This document shows, one piece after another, positions 16,271-24,934 of a stretch of 64,000 nt of DNA; within the stretch, counting starts at the first letter, position 1; every line of letters begins with the position of its first letter. A program made the translations under genes and the position numbers. This stretch comes from Jatrophihabitans_A lederbergiae (GTDB lineage: Bacteria; Actinomycetota; Actinomycetes; Mycobacteriales; Jatrophihabitantaceae): NCBI RefSeq assembly GCF_031845305.1, contig NZ_JAVREH010000004.1, positions 62,001-126,000 on the forward strand, in the 5' to 3' direction. The notes under the pieces were generated by a model. That model saw nothing but the letters and a program-made list of their open reading frames with translations. It made no database searches and was not told the origin of the DNA.

Positions 16271-17881
16271 TCACTGAGAGGGATGGACGGCTGTCGGCTC
16301 AGCGTCTCTGTCGGGTTGAGAACTGTGCTGTGAAGTCTGCTCGGCAAGCTGACCGGCGTTCGGCTCCCTGCCCAGCGCGTCCAGGAAGGTGCCGGCCCAG
16401 CGCGCGACGTCGTACTCGCGCACCCGCCGTCGCATCGAGCGCATTCTGCGGCGAGCCTCCGCCGGGGCGATCTTCGCCGCTCGGGTGATCGCATCCTTCA
16501 GGCCGTCGATGTCATGCGGATTCACCACGAAGGCGCTGCCGAGCTCGTCGGCGGCGCCGGTGAATTCGCTCAGCACCAGCGCCCCGGTCTCTTCGTAGCG
16601 GCACGCCACGTACTCCTTGGCCACCAGGTTCATGCCGTCCCGCAGCGAGGTGACCAGCATGACGTCGGCAGCCAGGTACAGCGCGGCCATCTCTTCCGGC
16701 GGGTAGGACTGGTGCAGGTAGTGCACCGGCGCGCTGCCGACCTCGCCGTAGTCACCGTTGATGCGGCCGACCGTGACCTCGACCTCGTCGCGGAGCAGCT
16801 GGTACTGCGCGACCCGCTCCCGGCTGGGACTGGCCACGAGCACCAGCACCGCCTCCGGGGAGGACAGCCGGCCGTCGGCCAGCACCTCGCCGTAGGCCTT
16901 CAGCCGGTGCAGGATTCCCTTGGTGTAATCGAGCCGATCGACTCCGAGCAGCACCACCTCCGGCTGGCCCAGCGCCGCGCGGATCTCGGCCGACCGCTCC
17001 TTGACCTCGGGGCGGCGGGCGATCTCCTCGAAGGCCGCCGAGTCGATCGAGATCGGAAACGCCGCTGCCCGAACCAGCCGGTCGTCCGCCGCCTCGGGGT
17101 TCTCGCCCGATCCCGAGCGGCCGGAGCGGCCACCGCGGATGGGGCTGTCGAACGGATCGGGCTCGCCCGGTTTGCCGCGGGGAACCCGGACCAGCGAGCC
17201 CTTGGTAGTCAGGCCGGCCGCCCGCCGGCAGGCCCGCAGGAAGTTCGTTGCGTCGCCCTGGCGCTGAAAGCCGAGCAGGTCGGCGCCGAGCAGTCCCTGG
17301 ACGATCTGACGGCGCCAGGGCAGCTGGGCGAAGATCTCGTAGCCAGGAAACGGGATGTGGTTGAAGAAGCCGATGCGCAGATCAGGACGGCGCTCCCGGA
17401 GCATGCCCGGTACCAGTTGCAGCTGGTAGTCCTGCACCCACACCGACGCGCCGGTCCCGGCCTGCTGTGCGGCGGCTTCGGCGAAGCGCCGGTTCACCGC
17501 CACGTACGCCTCCCACCAGGCGCGGTGGAACTCCGGTGTAGCGATGACATCGTGGTACAGCGGCCACAGCGTGGCGTTGGAGAAGCCCTCGTAGTAGTTC
17601 CGGACCTCGTCCTCGGACAGCGCGACCGGCACGAGATGCATGTCGGCCTCGTCCAGTGGCTCGGGCGCTTCGTCGGCGGAACCGGTCCAGCCGACCCATG
17701 CGCCGCTGGTGCCGCGCATCACCGGCTCCAGCGCGCTGACCAGGCCACCGGGACTGCGCCGCCAGCTGACCTCGCCGTTGGGCTCTTCGACCCGGTCAAG
17801 GGGTAGCCGATTCGCCACGACGACGAAGTCGTAATCGCCGATGGGTGCCTGCTGTGACGCACCGTCCGCTGAGCTGCTCAT
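16271..17881 (-). CDS. otsA: alpha,alpha-trehalose-phosphate synthase (GT20)
   Basis: The enzyme transfers glucose from a nucleotide sugar to glucose-6-phosphate, giving trehalose-6-phosphate, an osmoprotectant precursor. The 536-residue protein has the family blocks FSNATLWPLYHD, WVQDYQLQLVPGML, GFFNHIPFP, GVDRLDYTKGI (313-323) and LRDGMNLVAKEY (413-424). An insertion at about residues 231-268, rich in Gly, Arg, Ser and Pro, is not part of the usual fold and lies before the AAAFPISID segment. A hydrophilic C-terminal tail of about 30 residues follows the domain. No otsB phosphatase gene is adjacent; the phosphatase must be elsewhere. ATG 17881 has GGAG about ten bases upstream. Confidence 0.95.
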   Translation of the reverse strand: MSSSADGASQQAPIGDYDFVVVANRLPLDRVEEPNGEVSWRRSPGGLVSALEPVMRGTSGAWVGWTGSADEAPEPLDEADMHLVPVALSEDEVRNYYEGFSNATLWPLYHDVIATPEFHRAWWEAYVAVNRRFAEAAAQQAGTGASVWVQDYQLQLVPGMLRERRPDLRIGFFNHIPFPGYEIFAQLPWRRQIVQGLLGADLLGFQRQGDATNFLRACRRAAGLTTKGSLVRVPRGKPGEPDPFDSPIRGGRSGRSGSGENPEAADDRLVRAAAFPISIDSAAFEEIARRPEVKERSAEIRAALGQPEVVLLGVDRLDYTKGILHRLKAYGEVLADGRLSSPEAVLVLVASPSRERVAQYQLLRDEVEVTVGRINGDYGEVGSAPVHYLHQSYPPEEMAALYLAADVMLVTSLRDGMNLVAKEYVACRYEETGALVLSEFTGAADELGSAFVVNPHDIDGLKDAITRAAKIAPAEARRRMRSMRRRVREYDVARWAGTFLDALGREPNAGQLAEQTSQHSSQPDRDAEPTAVHPSQ

Positions 17882-18097
17882 CGAGGCTCGATCTCCATAC
17901 CTGCACCCGTTCGGCCGGCGATTCGCCGGGAAGCTGGTTACTCAACCTCTCCGACCCTAACCTGTGGGCGCGGGAAGCGGATCGAGCGCCGTCTGCATGC
18001 CGTCAGCCGGCTGTCGAACTACTGCTGCGGATGGCGAGTGCGGATGGCAAGCCGGCAATAGTCCCCATCTCGGCCGGCGATCATTAGGGTGGGACGG

Positions 18098-18541
18098 GTG
18101 ATCGAAATAACGTGGCAGACCAGAGCACCGCGACACCAGGTCTGGGCCGTGCTCGCCGACGGCTGGCTGTACGCCAGCTGGGTCGTCGGAGCGTCCCGCA
18201 TCCGAGCCGTCGAAGGCCCGTGGCCGAATGTCGAGGCGAAGATCCATCACTCCGTCGGCAGCTGGCCGGTCCTTCTCGACGACGAGACCAAGGTCGAGCA
18301 GTCCGAGCCCGAGCGGTTGCTGCGGCTGATGGCGCGCACCCGTCCGCTCGGTGAGTCCCTGGTGGAACTCGAGCTCGTGGAGCTCGATGGCGACCGCGGC
18401 ACCGAGATCCGGATGCGCGAGGACTTCGTATCGGGTCCTGGCAAGGCGATTCCCACGGCGATCCGGCACCGGGCGCTGGCCGCCCGCAACCGCGAATCAC
18501 TGCGCCGGCTCTCCTATCTGGCCGAGGGCGACTCGCGGTAG
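18098..18541 (+). CDS. SRPBCC (polyketide cyclase/START-like) family protein
   Basis: The 147-residue protein begins with the strand IEITWQTRAPRHQVWAVLADG, the typical opening of an SRPBCC hydrophobic-ligand fold. It continues with strands around LLDDETKVEQSEPERLLRLMARTRP and a long C-terminal helix from AIRHRALAARNRESLRRLSYLA. Ligand and role are unknown. GTG 18098 with GGTGG upstream is preferred over GTG 18089. It is divergent to otsA across a 216-bp gap and is followed by the Zur-like box of the zinc operon, so it is probably monocistronic. Confidence 0.78.
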   Translation: MIEITWQTRAPRHQVWAVLADGWLYASWVVGASRIRAVEGPWPNVEAKIHHSVGSWPVLLDDETKVEQSEPERLLRLMARTRPLGESLVELELVELDGDRGTEIRMREDFVSGPGKAIPTAIRHRALAARNRESLRRLSYLAEGDSR

Positions 18542-18573
18542 CTCGGCACGGCGCACCCCGGGTCAAACGATAT

Positions 18574-18588
18574 TGGAAATCAATGTCA
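18574..18588 (+). promoter_or_regulatory. Zur-box-like operator before zinc ABC operon
   Basis: TGGAAATCAATGTCA matches 11 of 15 positions of the actinobacterial Zur palindrome TGAAAATGATTTTCA. It lies in an AT-rich patch 41 bases before the znuA start. With a zur gene at the far end of the same locus, zinc-dependent repression is the expected control. The match is imperfect, so the exact centre is tentative. Confidence 0.55.
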
Positions 18589-18628
18589 TTATGGAGCGGA
18601 CCTAGTCGCTTCGACCCGAGGAGAGCAG

Positions 18629-19564
18629 ATGCGCCTGCGTCCGCACCACCAGGTGGCGCCCATGCTGCTGGCCGGGATGGCGATCGCCGTCTGCGCCGGC
18701 TGCGCCACCTCGCCGCAGCCGATAAGAACGAGTAACGGTGTCGGCAAGGTTGTGCCGGTCGCCGCCAGCATCAATGCCTGGGGCAGCATTCTCGCGCAGC
18801 TGGGCGGCGCGCACGTTTCCGCCGCCTCGATCATCGCCAGTCCGGCCACCGACCCGCACGACTACCAGCCGACGCCCGCGGACAGCCGGACCATCGCGGA
18901 GTCCCGGGTATTCGTCGAGAACGGCGTCGGGTACGACAGCTGGGCTGCCAAGTCGGTGGCTGCCAATCCCGAGCCTGCGCGCACGGTGGTGGACGTGGGA
19001 ACCGTGGTGGGAGTGCCCGAGGGCGGCAATCCCCATCGGTGGTACTCCCCCGGCGATGTCGAGAAGGTCGCCGATGCCATCACCTCGGCGCTGAAGAAGA
19101 CCGATCCCGAGGATGCAGCGTACTTCGACCGCCGGCGTACCGACTTCGACCGGACCGGTCTCGCCGAGTACCACCGGCTGATCGCTGAGATCAAGAGCCG
19201 GTACGCGGGCACCCCGATCGGCGCGAGCGAGAGCATCCTGGCCCCGCTGGCCGAGGCGCTCAGTCTCAAGCTCGTCACACCGCCCAGCTTCCTGAAGGCG
19301 ATCAGCGAGGGCACCGACCCCTCGGCCGCCGACAAGGCGGCGGTGGACGCGCAGCTCACCGGAAAGAAGATCAAGGTGTACGTCTTCAACAGCCAGAATT
19401 CCACCCCGGACGTCACGGCCCAGGTGGCTGCCGCGAAGAAGGCCGGGATAGCCGTGACCACCGTGACCGAGACGCTGACGCCGGTCGGCGCGCGCTTTCA
19501 GGACTGGCAGTCGGCACAGCTGCGGTCCCTGGAATCGGCGTTGCGACAGGCGACCGGGCGGTGA
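18629..19564 (+). CDS. znuA: zinc ABC transporter substrate-binding lipoprotein
   Basis: The 311-residue protein is the cluster A-I metal-binding lipoprotein that delivers Zn2+ to the permease. A signal peptide ends in the lipobox CAGC (Cys25 region). Metal-binding positions are His in DPHDYQPTPAD and GNPHRWY, with a further acidic ligand expected near the C-terminus. The long metal-capturing His loop of some ZnuA proteins is absent. ATG 18629 follows AGGAGAGCAG. The stop overlaps the start of the ATPase gene by four bases. Substrate could be Mn2+ instead of Zn2+, but the adjacent Zur-type regulator favours zinc. Confidence 0.9.
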   Translation: MRLRPHHQVAPMLLAGMAIAVCAGCATSPQPIRTSNGVGKVVPVAASINAWGSILAQLGGAHVSAASIIASPATDPHDYQPTPADSRTIAESRVFVENGVGYDSWAAKSVAANPEPARTVVDVGTVVGVPEGGNPHRWYSPGDVEKVADAITSALKKTDPEDAAYFDRRRTDFDRTGLAEYHRLIAEIKSRYAGTPIGASESILAPLAEALSLKLVTPPSFLKAISEGTDPSAADKAAVDAQLTGKKIKVYVFNSQNSTPDVTAQVAAAKKAGIAVTTVTETLTPVGARFQDWQSAQLRSLESALRQATGR

Positions 19565-20409
19565 GCGCCACCTCGGACGCGGTCACCCGGCCGGGTGAGC
19601 CGCCCGAAGTGCTGTTCCTGGACCGGGTCGCCGGCTCCGTGGGCGGCCGCGCCATCTGGTCCGAGGTCAGCCTGCGGGTACGGGCAGGTGAGTTCGTGGC
19701 CGTGCTGGGACCGAACGGGGTCGGCAAGTCGACCCTGCTCAAGGCTCTGCTCGGATTGAGCCCCGTCACCTCCGGCCGGATCCGCGTCCTCGGCGGTCGT
19801 CCCGGCCAGCACAACTCCCGGATCGGCTACCTTCCGCAACGGCGGGCGTTCGACCCCACCACCCGGGTACGGGGCGCCGACATCGTCCGGCTCGGTTGGG
19901 ACGGCGACCGCTGGGGCACCCCGCTACCGGATCGGCTCAGCGGCGCTCGCGGCCGCAACGCGCGCGACCGGGTCCGCGAGGTGATCCGGCTCGTCGGCGC
20001 GGAAAGCTACGCCGACCAGCCGATCGGCCAGTGCTCCGGTGGTGAGCAGCAGCGCCTGCTGATCGCCCAGGCGTTGATCCGCCGTCCGGAGCTGCTGATC
20101 CTGGACGAGCCGCTGGACAGCCTCGACGTCACCAACCAGGCGTCGGTGAGCGCGCTGATCCAGTCTGTCTGCCGCAGCCAGAACGTCGCGGTGCTGCTGG
20201 TGGCGCATGATGTGAACCCGATCCTGCCCTACCTGGACCAGGTCATCTACCTGGCGCGGGGCGGTGCGGTGATGGGAACTCCCGAGGACGTGATCACCGC
20301 CGAGACCCTGACCATGCTGTACGGCACGCCGATCGAGGTGCTGCGGGACCGGGCCGGCCGGCTCGTCGTGGTCGGCCAGCCCGACAGCCGTCCGGATCAC
20401 CGGCCATGA
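19561..20409 (+). CDS. znuC: zinc ABC transporter ATP-binding protein
   Basis: The 282-residue ATPase has Walker A GPNGVGKST, Q-loop GYLPQRR, signature CSGGEQQRLLIAQAL, Walker B ELLILDEPLDSLD and H-loop VAHD. It powers metal uptake through the two permeases encoded next. GTG 19561 overlaps the znuA stop, and its end overlaps the first permease start by four bases, so translation is coupled. The signature begins CSGGE, with Cys for the usual Leu. A 30-residue region around GDRWGTPLPDRLSGARGRN is longer than in most relatives. Confidence 0.93.
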   Translation: MSATSDAVTRPGEPPEVLFLDRVAGSVGGRAIWSEVSLRVRAGEFVAVLGPNGVGKSTLLKALLGLSPVTSGRIRVLGGRPGQHNSRIGYLPQRRAFDPTTRVRGADIVRLGWDGDRWGTPLPDRLSGARGRNARDRVREVIRLVGAESYADQPIGQCSGGEQQRLLIAQALIRRPELLILDEPLDSLDVTNQASVSALIQSVCRSQNVAVLLVAHDVNPILPYLDQVIYLARGGAVMGTPEDVITAETLTMLYGTPIEVLRDRAGRLVVVGQPDSRPDHRP

Positions 20410-21380
20410 CGGGGTTCAGCTGGAACCTGGTGGACGACGTCTACCAGCTGCTGAGCTATCACTTCATGCTCAACGCGCTGCGGGCCGGCACCATCGTCGC
20501 CGTGGTGGCCGGCGCGATCGGCTACTTCATGGTGCTGCGCCGGCAGAGCTTCGCCGGGCACAGCCTGGCGATCATCGGCTTTCCCGGCGCGGCCGGCGCG
20601 ACCTGGCTGGGGGTGAGCACCCAGTTCGGCTACTTCGGCTTCTGCGTGGCGGCCGCCCTGGTCATCGCCGCGCTGCCGACCTCCGGCCGGTCCACGTCCG
20701 GGCTCGGGGGCTACGGCGAGGAGTCGGCGGTCATCGGCACGGTGCAGGCCTTCGCGCTGGCCTGCGGCTTTCTGTTCGTCAGCCTGTACAACGGCTTTCT
20801 CAGCGGCCTCAACAACCTGCTGTTCGGCTCGATCACGGGTATCTCGGACAACCAGGTGCTGGTGCTGCTGGTGGCGGCCGCAGGCTGCCTGCTGGCGCTG
20901 GTGCTGCTCGGCCGTCCGCTGCTGTTCGCAAGCGTCGACCCGGACATTGCCCGCGCTCGGGGCGTGCCGGTGCGGCTGGTGAATGCCGCGTTCCTCGTCC
21001 TGCTGGGCGTCGCCGCCGCCGGGACGAGCCAGGTGACCGGCAGCCTGCTGGTATTCGCGCTGCTGGTGGCACCGGCCGCGACCGCGAGCCGGCTCACCGC
21101 GCGCCCGGCCGCCGGGCTCGCCTGCTCGGTGCTGATAGCGGTGGCGGTCACCTGGCTCGGTGAGGGCATCGCCTTCTTCTCGCCGTACCCGATCGGATTC
21201 TGGGTGACCAGCCTGGCGTTCGCCGCGTTCCTGCTCGCCACCGGGTACCGGTCCCTGGCGGATCGACGGGGCGGGTTCGGCCGGCGTCACCTCTCCGACC
21301 CGGGGCAGCTGGGCGCCGACTCGGGGACGCTCGGCGGTAGTGGGATATCTGACGCGGTCGCTGCCGGAGAGCCGCGGTGA
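20406..21380 (+). CDS. znuB: zinc ABC transporter permease 1 (ABC-3 family)
   Basis: The 324-residue integral membrane protein has eight or so hydrophobic segments and the ABC-3 pattern. The opening YHFMLNALRAGTIVAVVAGAIGYFMVLRRQSFAGHSLAIIGFPGAAGA carries the conserved H-x-L segment that contacts the ATPase. The central FGSITGISDNQVL and the RGVPVRLVNAAFLVLLG segments are also typical. Its C-terminus has a 45-residue Gly/Asp-rich tail. It starts four bases inside the ATPase gene and overlaps the second permease by four bases. Two different permeases in one operon suggest a heterodimeric channel. Confidence 0.92.
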   Translation: MTGFSWNLVDDVYQLLSYHFMLNALRAGTIVAVVAGAIGYFMVLRRQSFAGHSLAIIGFPGAAGATWLGVSTQFGYFGFCVAAALVIAALPTSGRSTSGLGGYGEESAVIGTVQAFALACGFLFVSLYNGFLSGLNNLLFGSITGISDNQVLVLLVAAAGCLLALVLLGRPLLFASVDPDIARARGVPVRLVNAAFLVLLGVAAAGTSQVTGSLLVFALLVAPAATASRLTARPAAGLACSVLIAVAVTWLGEGIAFFSPYPIGFWVTSLAFAAFLLATGYRSLADRRGGFGRRHLSDPGQLGADSGTLGGSGISDAVAAGEPR

Positions 21381-22282
21381 CGGTTCTGCTGGCGAGCAAC
21401 CCGGTCACCGGGCTCGCCAACATGCTCTCGCAGCCGTTCCTGCAGCACGCGCTGCTGGCCGGCACCGCGATCGCCCTGCTCTCGGGCCTGGTCGGCTACT
21501 TCGTGGTGCTGCGCGGCCAGGTGTTCGCCGGCGATGCGCTGTCCCATGTCGCGTACGCCGGAGCGCTGGCGGCCCTGGCGGCGGGGGTGGACCTGCGCTT
21601 CGGCCTGTTCGCCTCGACCATCGCCGTCGGAGTGGTTCTCGGACTGCTGGGCGGCCGGGGAGCCGCGGACGACGTCGTCATCGGCACCACGTTCGCCTGG
21701 GTGCTCGGGCTCGGGGTCTTCTTTCTCGCGCTGTACACCACGCATTCCAGCACCGGCAACGGCACGGCGAACGTGAACGTGCTCTTCGGTTCGATCTTCG
21801 GCATCAGCTCCGGGTCGGCCGTCGTCGCCGCGGTGGTCGCCGGGGTCCTGATCGCGGCGCTGCTGGTCATCGCGCGTCCGCTGCTGTTCGCCAGCCTCGA
21901 CCCGGCGGTGGCAGCGGCGGCCGGCGTCCCGGTCCGGCTGCTCGGCCCGCTGTTCCTCGGCATCGTCGGAGCCACCGCCGCGGAGGCCAGCCAGGCGGTC
22001 GGTGCGCTCCTGCTCTTCGGGCTACTCGCCGCACCGGCCGCCGCGGCGCAGCGGCTGACCGACCGCCCGTGGCGTGCCCTGGTGCTTGCCGGCGCCCTCG
22101 CGGTGCTGGCCATGTGGGTGGGCCTGGGGCTCGCCTACGCCGCGCCTCGGCTGCCACCGAGCTTCACCATCATGGCCTGCGCCACCGCGGAGTACGCCCT
22201 CGCTGCCCTCGTCGCGGTCGGGCGCCGCCGGCGTGAGCGGTTCCGGTCGCGGTTCGTCGCCGCACTTCCAGTTGAGGGTTGA
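21377..22282 (+). CDS. zinc ABC transporter permease 2 (ABC-3 family)
   Basis: The 301-residue membrane protein is a paralogue of the preceding permease with the same organisation: LLAGTAIALLSGLVGYFVVLRGQVFAGDALSHVAYAGALAA near the start, FGSIFGISSGSAVV in the middle, and AAGVPVRLLGPLFLG later. It keeps the GDALSHV ATPase-coupling segment better than permease 1. GTG 21377 overlaps the preceding stop. The gene ends 53 bases before the stop of the convergent zur gene. No terminator hairpin is obvious in that gap. Confidence 0.92.
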   Translation: MTVLLASNPVTGLANMLSQPFLQHALLAGTAIALLSGLVGYFVVLRGQVFAGDALSHVAYAGALAALAAGVDLRFGLFASTIAVGVVLGLLGGRGAADDVVIGTTFAWVLGLGVFFLALYTTHSSTGNGTANVNVLFGSIFGISSGSAVVAAVVAGVLIAALLVIARPLLFASLDPAVAAAAGVPVRLLGPLFLGIVGATAAEASQAVGALLLFGLLAAPAAAAQRLTDRPWRALVLAGALAVLAMWVGLGLAYAAPRLPPSFTIMACATAEYALAALVAVGRRRRERFRSRFVAALPVEG

Positions 22283-22334
22283 CGAGCAGCAGCGTTGGTC
22301 GGTCAAACTTGCGACAGCTACCGAGCGGACGAAG

Positions 22335-22778
22335 TCAGGCCGAGTGTTCCGGGCACAGCCCGAACACCTCGAGGGTATGGGTCACCTCGGTGAAACCGGC
22401 GGCAGCCGCCACCCGCGCGGCCCACGCCTCGACCTCCGGCCCGCTGACCTCGACGCTGCGCCCGCACTGCCGGCACACGACGTGATGGTGGTGAGCATCC
22501 GGCTGATCGGCGGACCCCTGACTCACGCCGCACAGCCGGTACTGCGACTCCCCCTCGCCGTTGTGCACCACATCGACGGCGCCCTGCTCGGCCAGCGTGC
22601 TCAGATGCCGGTAGACCGTCGTGAGCCCGATCCGGTCGCCGCGCCGGCGCAACTCCGCGAACAGTTCCTGCGCGGTGCGAAAGCCGTCCGCGGCACGGAG
22701 CACGGCCTCGACAGCACCGGCCTGCCGGGTGTTGCGAACCCGTCCGGCGGGAGAGGAGGTGGGCGTGCTCGGCACCAC
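22335..22778 (-). CDS. zur: zinc uptake regulator, Fur family
   Basis: This 147-residue Fur-family repressor has a winged-helix domain (about residues 15-90, with the recognition helix LTTVYRHLSTLAEQGAV) and a C-terminal dimer domain. The HHHHVVCRQCG motif holds the regulatory and structural metal ligands. The usual second CxxC pair near the end is reduced to GLCPEH, so the structural zinc site may use His. I chose GTG 22778 because GGAGA lies six bases upstream; longer upstream frames look non-coding. It faces the zinc importer genes and is expected to repress them through the box at 18574-18588. Confidence 0.9.
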   Translation of the reverse strand: MVPSTPTSSPAGRVRNTRQAGAVEAVLRAADGFRTAQELFAELRRRGDRIGLTTVYRHLSTLAEQGAVDVVHNGEGESQYRLCGVSQGSADQPDAHHHHVVCRQCGRSVEVSGPEVEAWAARVAAAAGFTEVTHTLEVFGLCPEHSA

Positions 22779-22960
22779 AGGTGTCTCCAGGTCCGGAGAC
22801 CCGTCATAGCTCACAAAAAAACGGTAACAGACGCCGGCGAGCGCTCGGCCGGCACAGAGTTGTCGGCACCGCTCAATACGATGGGCACAGAGCACTCGCA
22901 CCACCCAGTTCCCGAATTCGGCCCAGGCGGCCGGGCACCCATCGAGAGGAGTCGCTCCGG

Positions 22961-23599
22961 ATGAGCATTGTCAGGCTGCTCGTCTCCGCAGCGGTGCTGG
23001 TCATGGCCACCCTCGGGTTGACCGGGTGCGGGCAGAGCACCGGCAACTCCGCTGTACCCGCCGCGGCGGCGACCGGCGTGCGCGCCGTCCGGCTCGCAGG
23101 CCCGATCGCCAAGCCGGAGCTGGTGCTCACCGACACCGCGTCGAAGAGCTACGACCTGCGCGCGAGAACGGCGGGCCGGGTCACCTTGCTCTACTTCGGC
23201 TACACCTTCTGCCCGGACGTCTGCCCCACGACCATGGCCGACCTCGCACTCGCCGTCCGCTCCCTTCCCGCCGCGACGCGTGCCAAGGTCACGGTCGTGT
23301 TCGTCACCTCCGACTCCACCCGCGACAACCCCGCGGTGATCAAGCGCTGGCTGTCGCACTTCAACCCTTCCTTCGTCGGGCTGACCGGCGACCAGGCAGC
23401 CATCTACGCGGCCGCCGAGCAGGTCGGGGTGCCGCTGAAGGCTCCCCGCGCAGAGCCCGACGGGACGTACGAGGTCGAGCACGGCGCCCAGGTCCTCGCC
23501 TTCGGCCTGGACGGCACGGCCCGGTACGCCTATGTCGAGGGCACTCCGGCCGCGGACTACGCCCACGACCTGGCGCTGCTCGCCGAGAACAAGGCCTGA
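22961..23599 (+). CDS. sco: SCO1/SenC family copper chaperone lipoprotein
   Basis: The 212-residue extracytoplasmic lipoprotein (lipobox LTGC) has a thioredoxin-like fold with the copper-binding CPDVC motif in TFCPDVCPTTMADL and the distal His in YEVEHGAQV. Sco proteins deliver copper to the CuA site of cytochrome oxidase, and in Streptomyces also to other secreted oxidases. ATG 22961 has AGAGGAG nine bases upstream. The Dyp peroxidase gene starts one base after its TGA stop (23597-23599), and a CtaG gene follows that, so the three form an operon. It is divergent to zur over a 182-bp gap. Confidence 0.93.
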   Translation: MSIVRLLVSAAVLVMATLGLTGCGQSTGNSAVPAAAATGVRAVRLAGPIAKPELVLTDTASKSYDLRARTAGRVTLLYFGYTFCPDVCPTTMADLALAVRSLPAATRAKVTVVFVTSDSTRDNPAVIKRWLSHFNPSFVGLTGDQAAIYAAAEQVGVPLKAPRAEPDGTYEVEHGAQVLAFGLDGTARYAYVEGTPAADYAHDLALLAENKA

Positions 23600-23600
23600 C

Positions 23601-24899
23601 ATGGCGTCGAATCAGCGGGGCTCGAATCAGCCACCTGACGAGCGCCGAGGACTCGATCGTCGCGCCTTTCTGCGCCGAGCAGGCCTGGTCACCGGCGGCG
23701 TCGCCGTGGGAGGAGTGGCCGGAACACTGGCTGAGCGCGCGGCCGCCGATCCGAGCGGACCAGGCTCGGCAGCACGAAACCCCAACCCGCTGAGTGGCGC
23801 GGCCGAAGCCTCGACCGCCAGTGACCCGATCGAGTTCTACGGCCGACACCAGCCCGGGGTGACGGACCGCGCGCCGGCACAGCTCCGCTTCCTGACCTTC
23901 GACCTCACGGACGCCGGTCGCCGTGGCGGCGCGCTCGCGAAGGTGATGACGCGGCTGAGCGGTGCGGCGGCGGCGATGATGGCAGGTCACTGGCTACCCG
24001 AGCAGGGCGCCGTGACAGAGAACCTGGCGCCGGCCGGGCTGACAATCACCTTCGGGTTCGGAGCGGGCCTGCTGCGAGCGGCCGGCAAGCCGGTTCCGCC
24101 GGCGCTCAACCCACTGCCAGCCCTTCCTGGAGATGCCCTCGATCCGGCCCGCGGCGATGGTGACCTCGCGATCCAGGTGTGTTCCGGGGACCCGCAGGTG
24201 GTCTCGTCGGTAGCCCGCGCCCTGGTGGTCCTGGCCCGCGGGCCGTTGCGACTGCGCTGGTCCCAGAACGGCTTCCTGCCCAGTGCCGCCGCCTCGCGGG
24301 ACGCCGGTGCCACCCCGCGCAACCTGATGGGCCAGCTCGACGGCACCGACAATCCCACCGGTTCCCGGCTCGAGATCGCGGTGTGGTTGCCCTCCCAGGG
24401 CGCCTCCCCCGGTTGGATGGCCGACGGCACGTACCTGGTGACCCGCCGGATCCGGATGCTGCTCGACAGCTGGCAAGAGCAGCCAACCGCGTTTAAGGAA
24501 CACGTCATCGGCCGCAGCCTGAGCACTGGCGCGCCGCTGAGCGGCGGCGACGAGCACACCGCCCCCGAGTTCACGGCCCGCGATCGCAGCGGAGCGCTCG
24601 CCATCGCGACCAACGCGCACGTCCGGCTGGCCCATCCGGCCAACAATGCCGGTGCGACGATGCTGCGGCGGGGGTACTCCTTCGACGACGGGTTCCGCGC
24701 CGACGGCCAGCCCGACGCGGGTTTGTTCTTCCAGGCGTTCCAGGTGGACCCTGAACAGGCGTTCACGCCGATTCAGCGGCGGCTGGCCGGCTCTGACGCG
24801 CTGCGCAGGTTCATCCGGCACGAGGCGTCGGCCGTGTTCGCGATCCCCCCGGGCGCCACTCGGGGCGGCTGGGTCGGCGAGACACTGCTGGGCACATGA
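23601..24899 (+). CDS. Tat-exported Dyp-type heme peroxidase (DtpA/EfeB-like)
   Basis: The 432-residue protein begins with a twin-arginine signal (DRRAFLRRAGLVTGGVAVGG). The Dyp signature is GQLDGTDNP, which corresponds to the GxxDG motif with its catalytic Asp. The proximal heme His lies in NAHVRLAHP. A late segment (RRGYSFDDGFRADGQPDAGLFFQAFQ) is typical of EfeB-type enzymes. It oxidises organic substrates, and possibly porphyrins, with peroxide outside the cell. The neighbours Sco and CtaG parallel the Streptomyces sco-ecuC-dtpA cluster, where a Dyp enzyme works in copper trafficking. ATG 23601 lies directly behind the sco stop. Confidence 0.94.
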   Translation: MASNQRGSNQPPDERRGLDRRAFLRRAGLVTGGVAVGGVAGTLAERAAADPSGPGSAARNPNPLSGAAEASTASDPIEFYGRHQPGVTDRAPAQLRFLTFDLTDAGRRGGALAKVMTRLSGAAAAMMAGHWLPEQGAVTENLAPAGLTITFGFGAGLLRAAGKPVPPALNPLPALPGDALDPARGDGDLAIQVCSGDPQVVSSVARALVVLARGPLRLRWSQNGFLPSAAASRDAGATPRNLMGQLDGTDNPTGSRLEIAVWLPSQGASPGWMADGTYLVTRRIRMLLDSWQEQPTAFKEHVIGRSLSTGAPLSGGDEHTAPEFTARDRSGALAIATNAHVRLAHPANNAGATMLRRGYSFDDGFRADGQPDAGLFFQAFQVDPEQAFTPIQRRLAGSDALRRFIRHEASAVFAIPPGATRGGWVGETLLGT

Positions 24900-24934
24900 G
24901 GGCTGGTACAGGCAATGGATGACGGGGTGGGCAG

